Of a stretch of 64,000 nucleotides of DNA, positions 1 through 13,887 are shown one piece after another (position 1 is the first letter of the stretch; each line of letters starts with the position of its first letter). Both the position numbers and the translations under genes were made by a program. The notes beneath the pieces are model-generated. The model was not told the DNA's origin, did not search any database, and saw nothing but the letters and a program-made list of their open reading frames with translations. This DNA comes from Rotaria socialis. Its lineage: Eukaryota; Rotifera; Eurotatoria; Philodinida; Philodinidae. Location: contig CAJNYU010002706.1 of NCBI GenBank assembly GCA_905331475.1, forward strand, positions 62,001 through 126,000, read 5' to 3'.

Positions 1-761
1 ACAATGATGGAAAGCTAGATTTCGTAGTCGCTTGCGAAGGCACTGGCAATTTAAAAACTCTCTTAAATACTTGTTGATGTTACAAGTTCAATATTCAGTT
101 CTTTTTTCTTCATTCGCCGCTACTACCCTTAACTTAGTGATACTACTTAGTACTTCTTTTAGCTGCTTTCCTGTTTGTATGCTGATTAATTATAAACGTT
201 GCACTAATGCAAGTACAAGTACTTTTTACTTAAGTTAAGATCAATATTTCACATGAGTTTATTGAAAGATTCAGCATTTTATTCGACATGCATCTCATCA
301 GTAAGAAAATACGATTAAATCAGCAGTTATATATAGAAAGATTGACTCATAACTTGTGTGATCTAAAATAAACACTTATAGGGAAACAACATTTGTACAA
401 GTTTGATAAGTATATCCAATAATGGGTATCGTAAAGAATAACATCCACCCTGATGCGAACATAAATAAAGATTCCTGAACAAAATACATATCAACATTTG
501 TTTTCTTCTTCGTAGGAAATCCTTTTCTTTGTAATATTTCAAGCATTTTCTATTCATAAATATCTAATAAAGGAAGTTCTCCAAAAGTTCCATTGTGCTT
601 TTGCGAGTAACAATTGTATGCATTTTGTAGACCGAAATAAGTTATGAATACCTTGAACAGAAGTCGCATGTTTCTCACTTATTGCTGCTGAAATATTGCA
701 CTTTTACGGTATCATCTAGTTGAGTATTGTAATTCTCCTTAGGGAAACTGAGCTAAGTTTA
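1..761. other. gene-free stretch
   Basis: No convincing coding exon is visible. The open frames here are short, lack conserved motifs and have no matching splice sites. The sequence is A+T-rich with no clear tandem repeat. Confidence 0.4.
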
Positions 762-850
762 AGGTGTGGGTGGGTGTGGCGTATGGGTGGGCTGGGTAGA
801 ATCATTCCGTCAACCCACATCCCCACATACTACACACTCGTCCACACCCT
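762..850. repeat. telomere-like G-rich / C-rich inverted pair
   Basis: A G-rich strand (762-799) made of TGTGGG, TGGG and ATGGGTGGG blocks is followed after about 11 bp by a C-rich strand (811-850) with CCCACA, CCCCACA and CCACACCC blocks. The two halves are imperfect reverse complements. TGTGGG is the telomeric repeat reported for bdelloid rotifers, so this resembles two short degenerate telomere tracts facing each other. It stands out sharply from the A+T-rich surroundings. A simple G-rich hairpin is the alternative reading. Confidence 0.5.
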
Positions 851-983
851 TCTTTATTTCTTTGAAATATTTGAATATAAACATTAATTTTCTTAGAAGT
901 AAAAATTTACTCTCTACAGTAGTAACCCTGAAATAAAATGAACTAGAAAAACTAGATGGTATTCGAGTTTCACTCGTATACGA

Positions 984-1498
984 AATGCGATGCGAAGTAG
1001 GAATCTAGATCTACAAAAAATCTTCAATCGAGAGAAATCTTGAATACTTTTTATGTCGACATAATGAAATTCATCAATGAGAAAACTCTATTCCTACTTA
1101 GCAATAGATGCTTAAAGATCGATTTCGATTGATCGATTAATTATCTCGATGACTCATTATCTTATATCAGCTGTCAATGAATAGACACTATAGTGGCTAA
1201 CATATGTTAATGACGTCACTTTAATTATCTCTTCATAAATTTCTTTCATTTTTGTCATTTTGGAACCACATTTGTGAGTGAACGGACCTTCAGATTAAAG
1301 ATTCGAAAACAGATGTAAAAAGTTCGCTCTTGATACTTCGATCTCACGTTTCAACGAGTTTTCTGCGATTTTCGGTTTTCGAGATCATCGCGTCACAAAA
1401 TGGCGACTTGTGATGCATACGTCAAGTGAGTAAAAATTAAAAAATTAAAAAAAAAACTCGCGACGGACTACATAAATGCTTCTGCTTCGCATCGCATT
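984..1498. mobile_element. element bounded by 17-bp inverted repeats
   Basis: AATGCGATGCGAAGTAG at 984-1000 is matched in reverse complement at 1482-1498 with one mismatch. The enclosed 515 bp has no long open frame. It may be a MITE-like or fold-back element, or a remnant of a promoter plus first exon caught between repeats. The strand and superfamily cannot be told, and no target-site duplication was found at these ends. Confidence 0.4.
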
Positions 1499-3593
1499 AA
1501 AAATGATCATATCAACAGACGAGTATTTTGTTAATTGAGAATAAACTTTGTATAACACTGATGTGCACCTTTGTTGTATGTTTCCTTGTAGCAGCACTAA
1601 ACATGTATTGAAGCAAATTGCAGATTGCAGAATAGCTATCAGTAATATATTCGAGCAGAATTTTAGTAGCAGAGAGTCGAACGTTCGTAATTAATAAACT
1701 AACATTAGTGCAATATTCAATGTAATGGACAATTTCCTAGCAGTTTTCATCTGGTTTGAATCGAACCGATAAAATTTGATTAAGTTTATCATACACACTT
1801 TGAGAAAGGTCGTAAGATAAGTTTCTTAAGTTCTCATCTAGTTTTACAATGATGAAATTTGAGAATGATATATCGATGTTCTATGTACGGAATTGGCGAA
1901 AACCTCCGTTAGTTGATAAAAGGCAGTAAAACATGAGCGGAAAAAAATGAAAAAACCATTGAATCAAAATATTTTGCCTGGCTGCAAATACTATTCGACA
2001 AATATATTTTTTAAAAAGTAATTTTTCTTCACGTACCATTTACAATGCTAATATAATTACAATTTTTTTCCCGTTACCGCAAAATTCTTATGATTTTAAA
2101 AAGAAAATTAAATATTAATAAATATAAATAGTGATTTGGTGTAGTACAAACCACTTGCTTCTTTTTCCTCCAAAACGTAGAGCATAAAAGCAATTCTCAA
2201 CTTGCTGATGAATGACTAGTAGAATAATTTCAATTATTATTCATGATACTGTAGCAATGATAAGTATATATCAATAAACGATAATCCTTTTTTTTAATAT
2301 ACGTACAAGTAATTTCTAGTATCTTAGGTGCGTGTATTTTACATTTGTATTCGAAACCTATTTCGCAATATTTTCATATCTAGAATATGCATTGATTCGC
2401 CTTACGGCAATTGATCGGGTCCAATATCATCTATTCAACTCGTTTTTAGAACTGTAGAACATGTGCTAATTTACAAACTAAAATATCAGTTCATCCATTG
2501 AAAGTAACTTGATATTAGTTACACTAACATAAGACAACATAAAAGTGATAATGAATGTTTAGCTAAGTATGTTCAATAGACTAGTAATTGCATCGTTACT
2601 ATCCTCTCGTGGTCAGTAATGTGAGAAGAATCGATTCGCATATCTCATAATAGGCGTGTGAATCTCATGTAAGTGAATCATCGAAAGATTTTGAAATTTT
2701 CAGGGCAACTAGCTCTTGACGAATAAACGAATTTTTTTTCATTGACTACAAGTTCTTGGATGCTATCTTCTATCAGCTATAGCGATTTAAATGATGGAAA
2801 ATAGTCCCATGTTTCAGCTTGTTACCGTGAGGTACTTCGCTAAATTGATCTAAAAAGTTTTCTCAACGTCACTAGAAATTATTCTTGGTTACTAGATTAT
2901 TTTTATTTCTCAACTGCTGAAATTAAAATATTGAAGTCATCATTTTAATTGCATGCTTCTTTTGTTCTTGAAAATATATTTTGTTTTGAAATAGCTATCA
3001 AAAATCATTAGAGCAATATCATCTCGATTAAATTTGCATAATCATGCCGGATAACATATTCAATATATGAAAAAAATATTTCAATTCAAACAAACGTACT
3101 ATGTGAGCTCTGCTAGACGCACGCAAGCATTTCTATGATATATTTCTGTCAAAAAAACTTCAGTGTAAGACAAACGTGAAACACTGTCCAGTGTGCAATA
3201 TTTCCATCACATAAATTTCAGTTCTTCTCGAATTTTTACCAACATTTAAACAGTATCGTTGTGTTCCTAGAATCAATCGTTCGTAAACTCAAAATTGGTC
3301 TTATTTGATGCTTTACATGAAATGATGAGATATGACAACCTTTTGACAGTATATTGTAAGTGTAGGATTCATATTTCATTTCATTTTACCGAAAATTTCA
3401 AGATTTAATTCGATATATTTCATCAATAAAAAAATTTGATAAGCTCAAAAGCTATATGTAGGAATATTGCATTGCTACTTGTGCAATTCTAAATAAAATC
3501 GTCGATACAAAAATGCGCTTTACGAAATTTTCATCACTATACCCAATATTGACAATTACAGATTCATAATAAAAACAAACGACTTCAACATAT
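1499..3593. other. gene-free stretch
   Basis: About 2.1 kb of A+T-rich sequence with no recognisable exon on either strand. It lies downstream of the beta-helix gene stop codon and probably includes that gene's 3' UTR. Confidence 0.4.
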
Positions 3594-5821
3594 TTAACAT
3601 CCAGGCTTCCATTGAGATAATTGCTGAATTGGTTTGAAATCTAACTCTTTAACAGCTGGACTATCGATATTAAGATTGAAAAAATTACAGTGACTGTCAG
3701 CATCAATAAAAAGTGGATCGTCTATGATGCTATTCGTATCATGATTCGTTTCTTGCCATTCACTAAAAACAAGTCTTCCAAGACCAAAAATCATCATATT
3801 GCCATATAGATTAAAATAACAATTATAATTCATGATAACCAAAGGTGATGAAAATGGATCTGGTGCTTGAACTTGAAATATCCAACGTCCACTTTCATTT
3901 ACTATATCATAAACAATATTATGTTGAAAAGTAAACGATAAGTGACTCAGTGATTCACGACGATATAATGAAAGAGCACCATCACTTTGATTACTTGATC
4001 GAGCTAGAATATTATTTTGAAATGTATTATTGAAACCATAAATCATAGTGAAAGCAGCTGAACCCGTATTATAAACAATTGTATTAGTTATCATCAATTG
4101 TGAAGTTCCATCAGCTAAATAAACGCCCCAATCATACAAAAAATATCCGTAAATATCATGTAAAACATTATTTGTAATTAGTGTTCCATTAAGAAGACCA
4201 CATGTATAAATACCAGCAAGATCACTCAATAGATATTGTCCAATATGATGAATATAATTAAAAGATATGCTATGATTATACGATGAACTTTCGTCATAAC
4301 TCCTAAAATAGTCAATGAAAAACTATAAAAAATAATGATCGATTTTTCGTGCTATTATTTTAAATAAAATAAAAACTTACCATGACCAACCAATTTGAAT
4401 AGCTGTATGGAAAAATTGATATATACTATTTTCTGTTATTAAGACATTTATTGTTGCGCGTTGTAAAAGAATGCCAACACCCATAGGAAATAAATGGCCA
4501 CCATCATACAATGTACAATTTCTGACAATAATATTTTTTATCAATTCACTAGATTCACTTTCATTCTTCTTGGCTCCTATACCTATTCTCACACCGCCTG
4601 CTCCTAAATCATAAATTCTACTATTTTCAATATTAATGTGTTCACATTTTCGATCTATTTGTATCGCATAACCAGCTGTATGTGCAATTTCTATATTATT
4701 GAATTTAATTTGACTTGAATTACGTAAATAAACAGCAACTATTGATTTATCTAAATAATCAGCAGCTGCTCGTCCATCAATAGGAATAGTTTTATTGATT
4801 TTAGATATCATCCATGCGCTATGTTCAATTCCAATTGAATTCCATTCCATTTGATGTACTTTTATGATTGATAGAATTGTTTCAAGAATTGGTAAAATGA
4901 TAATAGTTGTTTGCAGACTTTCATTTTTTCGAGGATGATAATATAAAATCTGTGTGATCGAATCAAAATAAAATGAACCCTCTTCATTTAACATTCCTTC
5001 ATAAACATTTTCAAGATGAAAACGTTGACCTGACTGTTTAATAATCGATGTATTACCAATAACTGATAAACATGGATTAGAAAAAGTGATAGTACGATTT
5101 TGTGGAAATATTTTAGAAAAATAATGTCGTGATGCTGTATATGAATGATAAATGATAAATTCAGTTGTAGATGTTGAACTAAGTGTTATATTATCAAATT
5201 GGTTTTCGCGATAAATAAAACCTTGATAGGCAAGACGTGTACGATTATCAAGTCCTTTTTCATAAGTAAAATAACTAGTTGCAGGTAAACGACTTCGTGT
5301 AGCACGATGACCATTGACAAACAGTTGAGTAACAGCAGATAAAGAAACAGGAACAACACTATTCCATATCTTTGTAAAAGAAGAATATTATTATAATGCA
5401 TAAAATATTTCCACATACTCACTCCTTTATCATTAATCCAATTAGTTAAATGGATACCTCCACTGATTATTGGAAAGTCTAATTCAATGAAATTTGTTTT
5501 CCTTGATAATCGAATTCGATTTTGTTCATCACGTGTCATTGCTGTATAAATTGTAAAATGATCACGTTCATCAAATATTAATGCGTGATGTTTCACAAAA
5601 TGATAAGTAGGATACAGAGCTACACGCCGAAACGAGGATCGAATAATAGTACGAAGATAGTCACGAGCTTGTTCAACTGTTGAAAATGGATATTCCAATG
5701 TACCATCTTCTCCTCCGTTTAGTGGTGATGAAGATGGGACAACATAAATTGAAATTGAGAATGAAGCAAATGTTAAATTGATTATTAAAAACAATAAAAT
5801 ATAATAAGTAAACAGATGCAT
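3594..5821 (-). CDS. secreted right-handed parallel beta-helix protein
   Basis: Three exons join in frame: 5821-5423, 5369-4381 and 4302-3594 (introns 53 and 78 nt), giving 698 aa. Residues 1-19 form a hydrophobic signal peptide, so the product is probably secreted. Just after it comes a YVVP...GGEDGTLEYPFST..QARDYLR segment, typical of the start of bacterial pectate-lyase-like (right-handed beta-helix) proteins, where DGT..PF.T...AR is a hallmark. The middle and C-terminal parts are rungs rich in N, I and V (for example KFNNIEIAHTAGYAI, HINIENSRIYDLGAGGVRIG and ITNTIVYNTGSAAF), as in Beta_helix families. Such folds commonly bind or cleave polysaccharides, but no catalytic residues can be assigned by eye. 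The bacterial look suggests horizontal acquisition followed by intron gain. This is inference. Confidence 0.82.
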
Positions 5822-7345
5822 TTTTAGGCGAAAACAAAAAGATTTCTAACGACGATTGTTATCTTGTAGATGCATACGCAACAAATATGATAATGAAAAC
5901 ATGCCTATTTATCAAAGGGACGCGTATCCTAATTCAAATGTTGACGTTAGCTTGCTCACAAAGCATTTTATCATTTATTATTCTTCGAGGAGTCATCGGT
6001 ATTTCGATATTTATTCAAATTCACGAATTTTATTTTCGATAATTCATCATATTCTTGTTTTGATGGAAGAAAGTCATTTTTCAACATGCCAGCTCTCATG
6101 CTTTCAATTTTATTTGAAATCAGTTGCTAGAATAAACAAAAATATCCGAATAGTATATTCCAATTGTTGAATGATTTCACTTTTTAACTACTAGTAATCT
6201 TCTAATAGTTGTCATTTGAATAAATTGAAAAATAAATGAATTTTCCGCTAATAAAGTGTGATAAAACTTCCCTATTTCGACAGAAATAACTTTCCTTAAT
6301 ATTTATAATGTCATTATTGATCTATAATATCAAATTTGTAGAATATTAAATCTTCGTCCCAGTAAAGATATGATAAAGATATCATCGATATTAATAGATT
6401 CAAAATAGAAAACCTCTAGATAATAAAATGTGCTGATTGACATAATAAGAGAAGAAATTATCTCATATTAAGAAAAAGATATACAAACTCCATTTAATAT
6501 TGGGATTATCTATTATCAATCTATGATTCAATGAACTATTCAAAAATACGTTATCATGCGATTAGCCACATGATGCAGGAAAAAAGACGTAAGAAATATT
6601 TATTTTAACAAAGAATAACTATTGATATTATTGTAAGAGCAGGCCTTAATCAAGTTTTATTTTATTATTTGAGAACTAATACTATCAGTATGCTGAATAT
6701 GTAATGGTTCAAATATTGCTTAAAGTTATTTAAGCAGATTTATAATTATTGCAATATTCTTAATTATTCCATGTATAATTTCCCTATGAAATCGTCATTT
6801 ATAACGTTAATTTAGCCATGATACAATTAACATATATGAAAAGGTGTTGTCATGATCGCAAACAGTCGATTTTTGTGTATTTCGTTAATTGATTAAATTT
6901 ATAATGATGTAAAAATTGCATAAAAAGGAGTACAAACATTTTTCATAAAGATTGTTTTGTATATTAATGGAAAGAAAATCGTCTTATAATTTTAAGCTAA
7001 AAAGAATTTTAATTCAAGAAAAAAAGCATTTATTATGAAAAATTTATATACGCTAATCTGAAACTATTAGATTATTTCTAACGTGTTAATATATATTTAT
7101 TCATAGATCTAATTGATATACAAATCTACTTTACATCCAATAAACTAATAACGATAAATTAATAATTATATATATATATTCAAATAGGGAAAATGGATAA
7201 AAAATAGATAATACAAAGTTCAAGAAAAGATAAATATAGACAAAAAATGAAAAGGGTTCTACCGGTTCAACTCAGTTTTAAATCTATTGTCAAAACGCAA
7301 ATTTTATATTTAATATACATATTAAGATTATTGTCGATTATCATA
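5822..7345. other. intergenic stretch
   Basis: About 1.5 kb upstream of the beta-helix gene and downstream of the ATG8 stop codon. It should hold the beta-helix promoter and the ATG8 3' UTR. No coding exon or repeat family was recognised. Confidence 0.4.
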
Positions 7346-9866
<2,521 letters not shown>

Positions 9867-9878
9867 AAAAAATAAATT

Positions 9879-12653
9879 CTACAGAGCAATATTTGATATT
9901 GTAATGAAAGCAAGTGTGCCGCTTGATTTCGATCGAAATCGATTGTCTTTATCTGAGAATTCTCTTCTTAAATTTAATTTTCTTTTCTCTATACCACCGA
10001 AAAGAATAAGTTCACTTCGAGTATATATTAAAGAATAATAAAGTGACGAATGTGATGGACTACCAAATACAGATGTGCATTTTGATGGTAACCATGTAAC
10101 ACATGGATTCGATGAAAATATATTTGATAAGTCAAGTCGATACATTTGAAAACCACTTGATAAATCCATCATACTATATCTATTGTTAATATATGGTAAT
10201 TGGGATCGTTTAGATGTTGTTGAACAACGATTTCTTTCATCATTTTCATCACTTGAACTGCTTGGAAAAGATGATGAAACAGTTAAGACGTCATCACGAC
10301 TTCTTTTATCGCAATGAGAAAAATCATATTGACTGTATGCATGACGTTCATGTTCAGTTGGATGTCGTTTTAATCGACCAAATGTTATTAAAATATTCGA
10401 TGGGGATATCATACAAAATGGTAAATAAGATAAATCGTCGTTACTCGGTGCAAAATCATTCGGATATTGATTATTAACTGCTATTTGTGTCCATTGATTT
10501 GTTTGAAAAGAAAACATCCATACATCACGGCAAACACGAGTTAAAGATGAACCTCCAACAATTAAAATATTTTCAGAATTTAATGTAAATTGAGAATGAC
10601 CTAAAGAAGAAAACAAAAACTCGTTAAAACATATCGTTGAGTACATTTCCGTACTATACAAAAATAGTTGTCAACATTTTATTCCCTATATAGATTGATG
10701 TTTTGACCATCAATGTATATTTTCAGAAAAAATTTGATCGCACTCACATCGTATTAACGTACTCGCTTTTCATGATAAGAAAATAAGTAATGGAAACGTG
10801 CTAACTCGGATATTGTTAATGTGTTTGAAAGATTTTCTCAACTATTTTTTATCAATTTTTCTAGAACGATGCCGAAAAATCTCTTCTTGTATCCAAAGAG
10901 AATATTCAATAGAGTAATTGTATAGCAGAGTAATATCTAGTTTTTTTTCTCTATTTTTGAAGATCTTCTGTCATCAGTTCGATTATTCATATGTAAATTG
11001 AAAATTTACTATTATAGCTTCAATGAATAAATTTCTCTTGAAACAGTTCTAGTAAAACATTTAAAAAATGAAAGATAAAATACTTATGATGCACGGCTTC
11101 GTGAATCTCTTTTAAATATGAAGCCTTATATAGTTCATTAGATTAGCTCTCTCAAATATTATTCAAAGTGTAAGAAAAACTAGATAGCTGTGCAGCATAA
11201 ACATCCTCCATTGTTTTGTCTCTCACATGCAGAACTTTTTTTATTATGAAAATTTAGTTAGCATCATCTTTACGTGTTATAATAAATAGCTCTGATCGAA
11301 TTGTGATTATCATTTTATTTGTTGAAGAATGATGAAATCTTGGAAAAAATACTCAAAGTATTATTTTTATTATCGGTGTGTACTGAAAGAAAGTAGCGTA
11401 CATTATTCTGTACGATGTCGAGATACTTTACTACTCACCCCCATGGATCGTACTAGATGTAAACATAGAAACATCATAGATTGCCACAAGCAATGCTGAT
11501 ATAAGACTGAAGACTATTGATTATTAGCAATTTTATAAAAAAAAATTAGGGCAAAATTATTTTTTCATTGGTGAAGAATTAAGTAGTGAAACGTATCTCA
11601 AAACAGAAACAATACAATTATCACCGTATAACTATCAATAACAAAGAAATTTCTTTCCTCATGTCTTAATTCTATCGAATTTCGGAAACGACTTTTATTC
11701 CTAGATCATTTTTTTTATCTTTAAATAACCTTCTCTTGGTTCTGGTCTGATTCCATCAACATGAATCATTGTCCAAGTATTTGTTTGAATATCTGTCCAT
11801 TGCCACAAATCGTTTGTACTTTGAGGTGTTGCTTGTTGACTTTGATCGTTTGTTAGAGTACATCCACCAAAAATAATCATTCGTTTTTGATTATTTACAG
11901 TCACCATCGATGCACTATGGCCACAAATAGGACCAGGTTCATTAAAATTTACATGTAACTTCCACGAATTTCTTTCTAATGAATATGCATGAAGTTCATT
12001 ATGCAGTTGTTTTCTCATATGTATATCATCAATATAAATCATAGAACGCCCACCAAATAATATTAAATTACCTTGTTCATCGTCAATAAATGTTGATGAA
12101 CATTTTGGTGGTGGATAACTTCCTGTTGCTAAAATTCTTTCCCAACTAAAAGAATTGAATATCAAAAAACAAAACAAAAAATTAGAAAAGTGAAAATTAA
12201 CCTTCTTGTTGATAAATCCAAACTCCAAAAATCATTAAGTGATGTAGCCATATCTCGATTACCACCAAATACATATAACATCCGTTTTGAATCGACATAA
12301 CAAACTGAATGTGAAAAACGTGGCGTTAAATTAAACTTTGCTGGTGGATCAATTAGATGCCAATGAATTGAAACTGATGACGTTGATAAAGATAAACTAT
12401 CATAGAAAGTATTCATACGCCAACTTTTAATCACACGCCAAAGTCTTTCCCATTGTCGACATACAAGTCGAATCGACGCATAATCTCTTTAGAGAATAAA
12501 TAGAAAAATAATGAAATATATCATCTCAAAAGAATTTCTTTTTGTTATTTACTTATATGGTAAAAGAGATCGAAAAATGCGTAATAAAATTTCTTCAGGT
12601 AGATCCTCTATAGATCTTGAATACACACAAATATCGTCATTATGGCTCATCAT
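9879..12653 (-). CDS. FBXO42: F-box and kelch-repeat protein, FBXO42-like
   Basis: Four exons join in frame: 12653-12553, 12486-12202, 12145-11730 and 10600-9879, giving 507 aa. An F-box (IEDLPEEILLRIFRSLLPYK then LVCRQWERLW, about residues 14-52) is followed by kelch repeats. These show the FGG turns and the RFSHSVCYVDSKRMLYVFGG, GNLILFGG, KRMIIFGG and ENILIVGG strands, with NDFW/NDLW/RDVW motifs between them. The C-terminal block (FQMYRLDLSNIF to SELILFGGIEKRK) matches the tail that follows the low-complexity insert in vertebrate FBXO42. Such proteins are substrate receptors of SCF (Skp1-Cullin1) ubiquitin ligases. In vertebrates p53 and others have been proposed as substrates. The insert is shorter here than in vertebrate FBXO42. 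Intron 3 (1,129 bp) holds nothing recognisable. Either of two adjacent ATGs (12653 or 12650) could start the protein. Confidence 0.88.
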
Positions 12654-13887
12654 TTAACGATAAATATTATCACCAAATAATCAGCTGATACTTTTAGTAA
12701 TCGAAGCACATGACTAATGTATTTCCTACTAGTAAGGCAGTGATGCAACTATATTTATTTTTGTTGGATAAAATTTTCTCCAATGAGAAATTGTCATAGT
12801 TTTTGCTCTTGTTTTTTTTTGTTATTCGTCCTTCATGTTTGACGTCCATCTACTTACTGTCCCCCGCCTTTTTTCTCTTTATTGAAATCTATTTTGATTC
12901 ATAAAATAAAAGTGTGGTGAATAAAAATTACGTTTGATTCTGCAGGTAGTCGGTCATTTTTATTATTTCACTATCAATTATAACCCTAATTTCTTTTGCA
13001 GAATTCAAGATTTGATATCAAACGGTGGAAAAGCCCTTTTGCATGGTAGTTATAAGTGAATTCTTCCAAGTTTAGTGTATGTGTTGATTTCTTGCAAACA
13101 GAATCAAGGAAGTTACTCATTTTATTTTTCTTCTTCCTAATCTTATTGCCACATTTGTAACAATAGCATAGTTTGTGTCAACTAGAATTACTTGCTTGTG
13201 TAAGAAGGATGAAAATAGTTGCTGTAGAAAGGTAGTATTAACTTGAAAATAAAAGTTGAATTTTTTTAACTGGTTAATAAACAAGAAAAAGAAAAAACAA
13301 TGATCTGTTCGAAAAGATAGTCCCTTTTTTATGAATTCTTTTGTTGATGTATCATGTATTTTAGATTAATTCTGCTCTATTTCTGTATATATATATACTG
13401 TAAGTTTTTCAATAACTATCAACGAAAAAGAAGTATGTATTTATGCTTTGATCCACATCTGATACACATATGTTTAACAGACGTCTACCAAGTCAATCAT
13501 TATAATATTGTGGCGTGAAGGTTTTCTTTTCATTGACAATTGAGACCATTCTCGAACGGTTCAAGGTAAGTCTAAAGAGCAATCAATTGTGACAAGGATG
13601 ATCATTGTCAAACTTGACATCATCATAAAAAAGACGTTGTCGATCTTGACTCGCTTTTGTTTTCTTTTTTCTTTTTTCTTTCTTCTTCACATATTGAATG
13701 CACAAAGTAAGTTAAGCCAATGAATAAGAAGCGTCGGGCTCATTGACTTTCGGAGACGAGAAAAAAAAGGCATATGTACGACATAGTATGTTACAAAAGA
13801 GAAAAGTAACGACTGCGCAGAAAGAATAAGATTCTGTAAACAAGTGTTTGTTTTATCATAAATTTTGTTTTTTAGTAAACAAAAATA
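12654..13887. other. divergent intergenic region with 5' UTR intron candidate
   Basis: This stretch separates the minus-strand FBXO42-like gene from the plus-strand DNAJB6-like gene and so should hold both promoters. A strong donor (TTCAAG|GTAAGT, intron from 13566) and an acceptor (GTTTTTTAG, ending 13875) suggest a 310-bp intron in the 5' UTR of the DnaJ gene. A TTCTCGAACGGTTC stretch at 13549 resembles a heat-shock element but has irregular spacing. Confidence 0.4.

Noticed and set aside
1745-1775. tRNA T-arm-like sequence on the minus strand
   Set aside because: GGTTCGATTCAAACC is not flanked by an acceptor stem, anticodon arm or D arm.
10214-10477. Plus-strand open frame opposite the FBXO42-like gene
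   Set aside because: Antisense shadow of a well-supported kelch exon.
13549-13565. Heat-shock element upstream of the DnaJ gene
   Set aside because: TTC-GAA-TTC spacing is irregular (2 then 3 nt) and the site probably lies inside the 5' UTR exon, since a strong donor follows directly.
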